Source: Luteimonas sp. MC1750 (GTDB lineage: Bacteria; Pseudomonadota; Gammaproteobacteria; Xanthomonadales; Xanthomonadaceae). Taken from it: a stretch of 64,000 nt of DNA. The translations under genes and the position numbers were made by a program. Every line of letters starts with the position of its first letter. The stretch's first letter is position 1. The notes below the pieces were generated by a model. That model was not told where the DNA came from. It did not search any database and saw only the letters and a list, made by a program, of their open reading frames with translations. The DNA lies in contig NZ_CP067113.1 of assembly GCF_016615955.1 (NCBI RefSeq), forward strand, positions 1 to 64,000, written 5' to 3'. Below are positions 60,213 through 64,000 of this stretch, one piece after another.

Positions 60213-60509
60213 ATGGTCGAGATCCTCAAGAGCGACACTTTCGATGCATGGTTACGCGCTTTGCGCGACCGTCAAGTAAAGGCTCGCATAGAGGTGCGTA
60301 TCCGGCGGTTGTCGCTGGAGAACCCAGGGCAGCACCGAGCGCTCAAGGGTGGGATCTGCGAGCTCAAAATAGATCACGGCCCCGGGTATCGGGTTTACTA
60401 CACCTTTCGTAATCAAACACTTGTGCTGCTGCTCTGCGGCGGCACCAAATCCACCCAAAGCCAAGACATCAAGCTTGCGCAGAGCATTGCCAAGCAATGG
60501 GAGGACTAG
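60213..60509 (+). CDS. Cassette 66: RelE/HigB-type toxin
   Basis: 98 residues from ATG 60213 (MVEILKSDTFDAWLRALRDR). It is of the phage-derived Gp49/HigB-like addiction killer group: ARIEVRIRRLSLENPGQHRA, GGICELKIDHGPGYRVYYTF and LLLCGGTKSTQSQDIKLAQS are the family markers. Such toxins cut mRNA on the ribosome. It precedes the antitoxin, the higBA order, with 2 bp between the genes. Confidence 0.9.
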   Translation: MVEILKSDTFDAWLRALRDRQVKARIEVRIRRLSLENPGQHRALKGGICELKIDHGPGYRVYYTFRNQTLVLLLCGGTKSTQSQDIKLAQSIAKQWED

Positions 60510-60511
60510 CC

Positions 60512-60805
60512 ATGACCAAAGTAAAAGAGAAGTTCAGCCGCTACGACACCGCAGATTACCTGGAGACGGAAGCGGACATTGCTGCGTACTTGAACGCATG
60601 CGCAGAAGAAGATGATCCCGCGCTGCTGGTGGCTGCGCTCGGAGATGTGGCCCGAGCTCGCAACATGACCCAGCTCGCCGAGAAAACCGGCATGACCCGA
60701 ATGGGCTTGTACAAGGCTCTTTCGGGGCAAGGCAACCCGAGCTTCGCTACCGTATCCAAGGTCGCGCATGCGCTTGGCCTAAAGATCACGGTGGCAGCGA
60801 CCTAA
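60512..60805 (+). CDS. Cassette 66: HigA-type antitoxin
   Basis: 97 residues from ATG 60512, GGAGG 10 nt upstream inside the toxin end. N-terminal EKFSRYDTADYLETEADIAA binds the toxin in this family, and the C-terminal helix-turn-helix (MTQLAEKTGMTRMGLYKALS) binds the operator at 60166. Stop is the R'' TAA (ACCTAAC). A complete toxin-antitoxin pair in one cassette is known from other chromosomal integrons. Confidence 0.9.
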   Translation: MTKVKEKFSRYDTADYLETEADIAAYLNACAEEDDPALLVAALGDVARARNMTQLAEKTGMTRMGLYKALSGQGNPSFATVSKVAHALGLKITVAAT

Positions 60806-60911
60806 CAATGCGTTCAAGCCGACACCACATCGGGGCGCAAACCACATGGCAGGTACAGCTTGCCATGTGCTTCACGCCCCGCTGCGGCGCGGCTTAACTT
60901 GGGCGTTAGGC
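60800..60911 (+). repeat. attC66, long (112 bp)
   Basis: Last intact attC. R'' ACCTAAC; H-type arms with GACACCACATCGGGGCG. Confidence 0.95.
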
Positions 60912-60926
60912 CCCGCTGGGAGGTGC

Positions 60927-61163
60927 ATGGCGATGTGGAAGGGCGGCAACGAGAAGATGCGTCGAAACCTGGGCGCGGGAATGGCGCTTGGCGTCGCAAT
61001 CGGCGCAGCGTTCGGAATTGTCCTTGGTAGCCCTGCCCTGAGCATCGGGCTAGGCATCGCTCTGGGCGTTGCCGCTGCACTCGCATTGTCCAGCCGGCGG
61101 CCAGGTAAGGTCGGTAAGTCGACGCCACGTTCTCGTGGTGACAACGGCGGCGGCTGGGCATGA
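60927..61163 (+). CDS. Cassette 67: glycine-zipper membrane protein
   Basis: 78 residues. GGGAGG precedes the ATG. One long hydrophobic, glycine-patterned segment (GAGMALGVAIGAAFGIVLGS, SIGLGIALGVAAALALSS) followed by a basic tail. Function unknown. It is the last cassette with an intact left boundary; its own attC is split (see 61162). Confidence 0.72.
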   Translation: MAMWKGGNEKMRRNLGAGMALGVAIGAAFGIVLGSPALSIGLGIALGVAAALALSSRRPGKVGKSTPRSRGDNGGGWA

Positions 61164-61453
61164 CAGTGCGTTCAAGCCGACACGGTAGTTCCTTCGCTTC
61201 AGTGGACACCCTGACCTAACGATCAGGAGTGTCTTCATGCTCACACCAGGCCCCATAACAACCTACCGTTACACCGATCATTTCAAGGCCACCGCAGTTC
61301 GCCTGAGTGAGCTTCCCGGCGTCTCCGTCGCCGACGTTGCCGAGTCGCTTTACAGCCCCCTTTCATGTTGTCTCGCTGACGCAGACTGGCGCGAGAGGGC
61401 AGAACCGCAAGTGCCCGCCTTGGCGCGTCTTGGCTTGACTTGGGGGTTGGCGC
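61162..61453 (+). repeat. Split attC relic around an IS remnant
   Basis: GTGCGTTCAAGCCGACAC (61167-61184) is a left attC half, and GCGTCTTGGCTTGACTTGGG with GGTTGGCGCC (61424-61453) reads as a decayed right half. IS3-type sequence lies between, so an insertion probably split the site before both parts decayed. Confidence 0.6.
61237..61353 (+). pseudogene. IS3-family transposase OrfA remnant
   Basis: The first 39 codons, including YRYTDHFKATAVRLSELPGV and SVADVAESLY, match the start of IS3-group OrfA proteins, which normally continue with the rest of a helix-turn-helix. The frame then leaves the family. TGGACACCCTGACCTAACGA just upstream (61201 on) looks like the IS left end. The right end is missing. 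Confidence 0.75.
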
Positions 61454-61455
61454 CA

Positions 61456-61737
61456 ATGGCAGCATTTCGCAAACTCATGTTCACAACCGCTCTCACCTGG
61501 CTTGCGATCGGCATTTGCGTAGCGGCGGCTGGCATCCTTTTTACGTTTCCCGCGGATCCAATGATCTGGCAGGCGGCAACGTGGACTCTTGTAGCAGCGT
61601 TGTGCGCGCTGCTGGTTCTCGTCGTTGTGCTTGGCTATGTCATGGCTACGAATCAGGCCACAAGGACCTGGCGGCGCATCACCCCTTTTCTGATCGGCGT
61701 TGCGTGCCTTGCACCAGTTGCCGTCGGGCTGTTTTAG
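61456..61737 (+). CDS. Fossil cassette gene: three-helix membrane protein
   Basis: 93 residues from ATG 61456, just after the decayed attC half. Membrane segments ALTWLAIGICVAAAGILFTF, ATWTLVAALCALLVLVVVLG and ITPFLIGVACLAPVAVGL. Unknown family. The frame is intact although flanking attC sites are decayed, so it may be fixed and useful. Confidence 0.65.
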   Translation: MAAFRKLMFTTALTWLAIGICVAAAGILFTFPADPMIWQAATWTLVAALCALLVLVVVLGYVMATNQATRTWRRITPFLIGVACLAPVAVGLF

Positions 61738-61781
61738 CCCGCACACTCAGCCATCACGTCAGAGAGGGCGGCATGGGTGGG

Positions 61782-61851
61782 GCCTGGCAAAGCGTTCGAG
61801 ACGAAGCCGCTTCGCTCCATTCCGCGTCTCGGCTTGGCCCAGGTGTCAGGT
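61782..61851 (+). repeat. Degenerate attC relic A
   Basis: GCCTGGC at 61782 and GTCAGGT at 61845 are mutated R'' and R'. GACGAAGCCGCTTCGCTCC and CGCGTCTCGGCTTGG keep the arm sequence. The inner hairpin has been lost (70 bp left). Confidence 0.8.
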
Positions 61852-61885
61852 CCGCATTTGGCCATGCAGAGGGTGGAGAGATTCA

Positions 61886-62101
61886 ATGGCTCGATTTGGC
61901 GTCACAAACATCTACCTCCTGGTCGGACTCGGACTGCTTGCCGTTAGCGCCATTCTGGCGGCTTGGATCTTCTTCCAGCCTGCCGCGATCGCCCACAGCG
62001 ACATGCGATTCAGGGTTGCCTACGGGAGCTTCATCGCCGGCCTCGTTCTGTATGTGATCGGCCGCGTGACGTTGGTGATGCAACGCCGGCCGCAGGCCTA
62101 G
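61886..62101 (+). CDS. Fossil cassette gene: two-helix membrane protein
   Basis: 71 residues. GGTGGAG lies 8-10 nt before the ATG. Two membrane segments (IYLLVGLGLLAVSAILAAWI and FIAGLVLYVIGRVTLVM). Its TAG stop falls in a mutated R'' (GCCTAGC), as the R'' TAA does in intact cassettes. Confidence 0.68.
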   Translation: MARFGVTNIYLLVGLGLLAVSAILAAWIFFQPAAIAHSDMRFRVAYGSFIAGLVLYVIGRVTLVMQRRPQA

Positions 62102-62155
62102 CAAATCATTCAAGCCGCTACTGCTTCGCGGCACGGCTTGATTCCGGTGCCAAGT
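62096..62155 (+). repeat. Degenerate attC relic B
   Basis: Exactly 60 bp: GCCTAGC ... CTGCTTCGCGGCACGGCTTG ... GCCAAGT. A short-type attC with several substitutions in R'. Confidence 0.85.
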
Positions 62156-62168
62156 CGCAGGGAGCCAC

Positions 62169-62627
62169 ATGGCCAGTCCAACCAACAAGCTTCTCGTATT
62201 CGCCGCTGCCCTCAGCGGACTCGCAGCGCTGGTACATCTGGCGTGTCTTGTCGTGGGCGCTCCGCTGTTTCGGCTCTTGGGCGCCGGAGAGCAGATGGCA
62301 CAGCTGCACGGGGCCGGCCACTGGTATCCCACCGTCGTGACCCTGGCGATTGCCGGCGTTCTTGCTGCCTGGAGTGCTTACGCCCTGTCCGGCGCCGGCG
62401 TGATTCGCAGGCTGCCGTTGCGCCGTACTGTCCTGTCCGCCGTCACGGCCATCTACATGGTCCGGGGCGTCGCGTTCGTGCCGGTCATGGCGTACTTCCC
62501 TGGCAACAGCATGGTGTTCTGGCTCGTGAGCTCTTCAATCTGCCTGCTGATCGGCATCGTCCACCTTGTGGGCCTCCGGCAGTCCTGGGGCAGGCTGTCG
62601 TGCGGCTCGGCCCCGCTTGTTCGTTAG
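62169..62627 (+). CDS. Fossil cassette gene: paralogue of cassette 5 membrane protein
   Basis: 152 residues with four membrane segments. LFRLLGAGEQMAQLHGAGHW and AYALSGAGVIRRLPLRRTVL match the cassette 5 protein (26985-27425), about half the residues by eye. Higher GC than cassette 5, so it has adapted to the host for longer. GGGAG lies before the ATG. Stop is in GTTAGGC at 62623. Confidence 0.8.
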   Translation: MASPTNKLLVFAAALSGLAALVHLACLVVGAPLFRLLGAGEQMAQLHGAGHWYPTVVTLAIAGVLAAWSAYALSGAGVIRRLPLRRTVLSAVTAIYMVRGVAFVPVMAYFPGNSMVFWLVSSSICLLIGIVHLVGLRQSWGRLSCGSAPLVR

Positions 62628-62629
62628 GC
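62623..62629 (+). repeat. Possible R' core relic
   Basis: GTTAGGC stands alone between two genes; no clear left half is visible. It may be the remains of an attC or chance. Confidence 0.35.
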
Positions 62630-62633
62630 AGCG

Positions 62634-63092
62634 ATGGATTCCTCGCTCCGCATCGAGTTCGCAGTCCGCTATCGGCTTGGAGAGTACCTTCGTTTCGTAA
62701 CGGAGCACGCGTTCGACACAGAGGAGTCCTTGCAGACCCTGACGGGGGCAAGGCGACATGTGGCCCGCTTTACGCTGCTGTGTGTTGCAGCAATCGGGTT
62801 CGTGTACAAATCGTCGCGTGTCGGCCGATGCGACTTCACGATCGACGCTGCGGGCGTGAGCAGGCGCACCAGGCGTGGCCCGGGCTCTGTTGCCTGGGCC
62901 AGGGTGAAGGCAGTCCACATTTACAGCCCGGGATTTCTTGTCGAGCTCGAAAGCGGCGCCATGCCGATACCGTTCCGCGTGCTCTCACTCGAGCAGCAAA
63001 AGCAGTTCAGGTTGCTGGCCGCGGACCACCTTCCTGAGGGGCCGCAGCGTGGCCGTCCAGTCGAGCCCACACCGCTTCGCGGCGCGGCGTAG
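62634..63092 (+). CDS. Fossil cassette gene: YcxB-like membrane protein
   Basis: 152 residues. FAVRYRLGEYLRFVTEHAF opens it; one hydrophobic segment follows (FTLLCVAAIGFVYKS), then CDFTIDAAGVSRRTRRGPGS and YSPGFLVELESGAMPIPFRV, the YcxB-like C-terminal domain. It ends VEPTPLRGAA, an attC-encoded tail equal to that of several cassette genes, which shows that it once was a cassette. Confidence 0.75.
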   Translation: MDSSLRIEFAVRYRLGEYLRFVTEHAFDTEESLQTLTGARRHVARFTLLCVAAIGFVYKSSRVGRCDFTIDAAGVSRRTRRGPGSVAWARVKAVHIYSPGFLVELESGAMPIPFRVLSLEQQKQFRLLAADHLPEGPQRGRPVEPTPLRGAA

Positions 63093-63105
63093 TCTGGCGT
63101 CAGGC
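63046..63105 (+). repeat. Degenerate attC relic C
   Basis: CACACCGCTTCGCGGCGCGG is conserved; R'' is lost and R' is GTCAGGC. 60 bp. It overlaps the end of the YcxB-like gene. Confidence 0.82.
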
Positions 63106-63126
63106 GGCATGGGACGAGGTGCGGAA

Positions 63127-63522
63127 ATGCTTGGGAAGGGCGCCGGATCATTGCTTACGGTACAGGCCTTCATTGCGGCACTGGATCATCCGCTCAAGCA
63201 GGAGATTGTCGCGCTCAGGCACATCCTCCTCGGCGCGGACCCGGGGATCTCCGAGGAGAACAAATGGAACGCACCGAGCTTCAGGACGTCAGAGCACTTC
63301 GCCACGATGCCTCTGAGGGCCAAGGACTCGGTGCAGCTCATTCTCCATCTGGGAGCCAGGTCCAAGCGGGCGTTGCCGCCGGGCTGGATCCCTGATCCCC
63401 ATGGGATCCTCAAGTGGCTTGGACCAGACCGTGCATCGGTCAGGTTCGCCGGTCGGGAGGACCTTGTGGTGAAGCGTGAGCCGCTGGTTGCAGTCGTCCG
63501 GGAGTGGATCAAGCATGTGTAG
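63127..63522 (+). CDS. DUF1801 (YdhG/YobT-like) protein
   Basis: 131 residues from ATG 63127, preceded by GAGG; ATG 63109 is in frame but has no ribosome binding site. FIAALDHPLKQEIVALRHIL and PGISEENKWNAPSFRTSEHF are the DUF1801 signature, and LDRASVRFAG-like and WIKHV close the domain. Small soluble family of unknown function. It follows attC relic C, so probably another former cassette gene. Confidence 0.85.
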   Translation: MLGKGAGSLLTVQAFIAALDHPLKQEIVALRHILLGADPGISEENKWNAPSFRTSEHFATMPLRAKDSVQLILHLGARSKRALPPGWIPDPHGILKWLGPDRASVRFAGREDLVVKREPLVAVVREWIKHV

Positions 63523-63615
63523 CTGCGTTCAAGGACACGCACGTCTCGGTCTTCCGGCCGTCGCTGCAGTGAGCACCGTGGCGATCGCGCGGCGGCAGAA
63601 AGTATCGCCGCGGGC
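63523..63615. other. Gap with faint attC-like sequence
   Basis: CTGCGTTCAAGGACACGC followed by ACGTCTCGGTCTTCCGG recalls attC arms, but neither core is left. Weak. Confidence 0.3.
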
Positions 63616-64000
63616 ATGAGAGGGTCCGCGGCGGTCGCTTCGGCGCTGGTGGCGTTCGCCGTCTTCGCCGCGCTGTCCCTGATTCGCGGCGCAGCCTGGC
63701 TCGAGGCACCTTTGCCGGGTGGTTTGCCGCTCGGCAACGGGCTGGTCGCTTCAGGTCTGTGTGCACTTGCGGGCGCTGCATGCCTGCTGAGCCTGCCGCG
63801 TTCCACGCTTCGCGCCGCCTCGCTGGTCTCGCTGGTCGCGGCCATGCTCTGGCTTCCCGTCTCGGTGGTCCTGGCAGGCAACCCGCAGCTCAATTTCAGC
63901 GGTGGCCGCGGGCTGGTATGGCTGGTACTCAGCGTGACGGTCCTGGCCGGTGCATGCTCTACTTTGCTCTGGGCGATGGGAGCCTGGGCGAGGAGACGCT
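63616..64000 (+). CDS. Membrane protein, partial at window end
   Basis: At least 128 codons from ATG 63616, open at the edge. Four hydrophobic segments: VASALVAFAVFAALSLI, GLVASGLCALAGAACLLSL, AASLVSLVAAMLWLPVSVVL and GLVWLVLSVTVLAGACSTLL. High GC and codon use as in the core genome, with no attC after the previous gene, so this is probably where ordinary chromosome resumes. Family not recognised. Confidence 0.65.
   Translation, partial: MRGSAAVASALVAFAVFAALSLIRGAAWLEAPLPGGLPLGNGLVASGLCALAGAACLLSLPRSTLRAASLVSLVAAMLWLPVSVVLAGNPQLNFSGGRGLVWLVLSVTVLAGACSTLLWAMGAWARRR

Larger units (their letters stand above)
23987..61163. mobile_element. Chromosomal integron with 66 attC sites
   Basis: Integron platform (integrase, attI) plus an array of 67 cassettes. 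All attC sites share one orientation and all recognisable cassette genes run opposite to the integrase. The sites are highly alike (60 or 112 bp), the mark of a long-resident chromosomal array and not a mobile one. It lies about 24 kb from dnaA. No transposon ends or resistance genes were seen. Beyond 61163 the array continues only as relics. Confidence 0.96.

Noticed and set aside
25488..60911. CRISPR array (regular repeats with unique spacers)
   Set aside because: Repeat units are 60 or 112 bp attC sites with R''/R' cores, spacers are genes of varied length, and an integron integrase is adjacent; no cas genes.
61700..62057. Longer plus-strand frames across attC relic A
   Set aside because: They run through relic sequence and out of frame with the short membrane protein at 61886, which has the better ribosome binding site and hydrophobic pattern.

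Overview
The window is a GC-rich gammaproteobacterial chromosome from the Xanthomonadaceae (Lysobacteraceae). The evidence is the dnaA-dnaN-recF-gyrB origin order with xanthomonad-type protein termini, the tonB-exbB-exbD1-exbD2-pdxJ cluster, and a 25-bp dispersed REP-like repeat. No rRNA, tRNA or CRISPR was seen. Genus is not certain; Luteimonas, Lysobacter or a relative would fit.

Layout. 1-7000: replication origin region with dnaA, a probable oriC, dnaN, recF and gyrB, with four parS-type ParB sites within 1.35 kb. 7000-11800: a secreted M48 protease, a TPR protein, and the TonB energy-transduction set, closed by a strong terminator. 11800-23310: housekeeping and accessory genes (pdxJ, a small membrane protein, cardiolipin synthase, a radical SAM protein, a histidine kinase/response regulator pair, a 2OG-Fe(II) oxygenase, fructose-bisphosphatase, a TonB-dependent receptor, phhA), separated by REP-like repeats and two nested inverted-repeat elements. 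23481-23963: an Lrp-type regulator divergent from phhA.

23987-61163 is a large chromosomal integron: a minus-strand integron integrase, an attI region at about 25085-25162, then 66 intact attC sites, all in one orientation. I number the cassettes 1-67 in order. They hold 54 plus-strand genes, nearly all without recognisable function. Thirteen cassettes belong to one ORF-poor family of 306-332 bp. Three cassettes occur twice, apparently unchanged. Recognisable or suggestive products include a VOC protein, an alpha/beta hydrolase lipoprotein, a secreted ClpP-fold protein, a CsaA-like tRNA-binding protein, three DUF998 membrane proteins, Imm26-like, DUF2199 and DUF6429 proteins, two HEPN-like proteins, a PLD/MIT_C-like protein and a RelE/HigB-HigA toxin-antitoxin pair. 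Many of the rest are lipoproteins, secreted or membrane proteins. Only the toxin-antitoxin cassette shows a clear promoter and operator, so most genes probably depend on transcription from the integrase end or on read-through.

61164-64000 is a fossil tail: attC relics, one split by an IS3-family remnant, alternate with former cassette genes before the array fades into ordinary chromosome. In this array attC does more than recombine. By my count 25 of 54 cassette genes use the TAA inside R'' as their stop, six read through into attC and gain an attC-encoded C-terminal tail, and about twenty start within 18 nt of R', whose AGG sits where a Shine-Dalgarno sequence would be.
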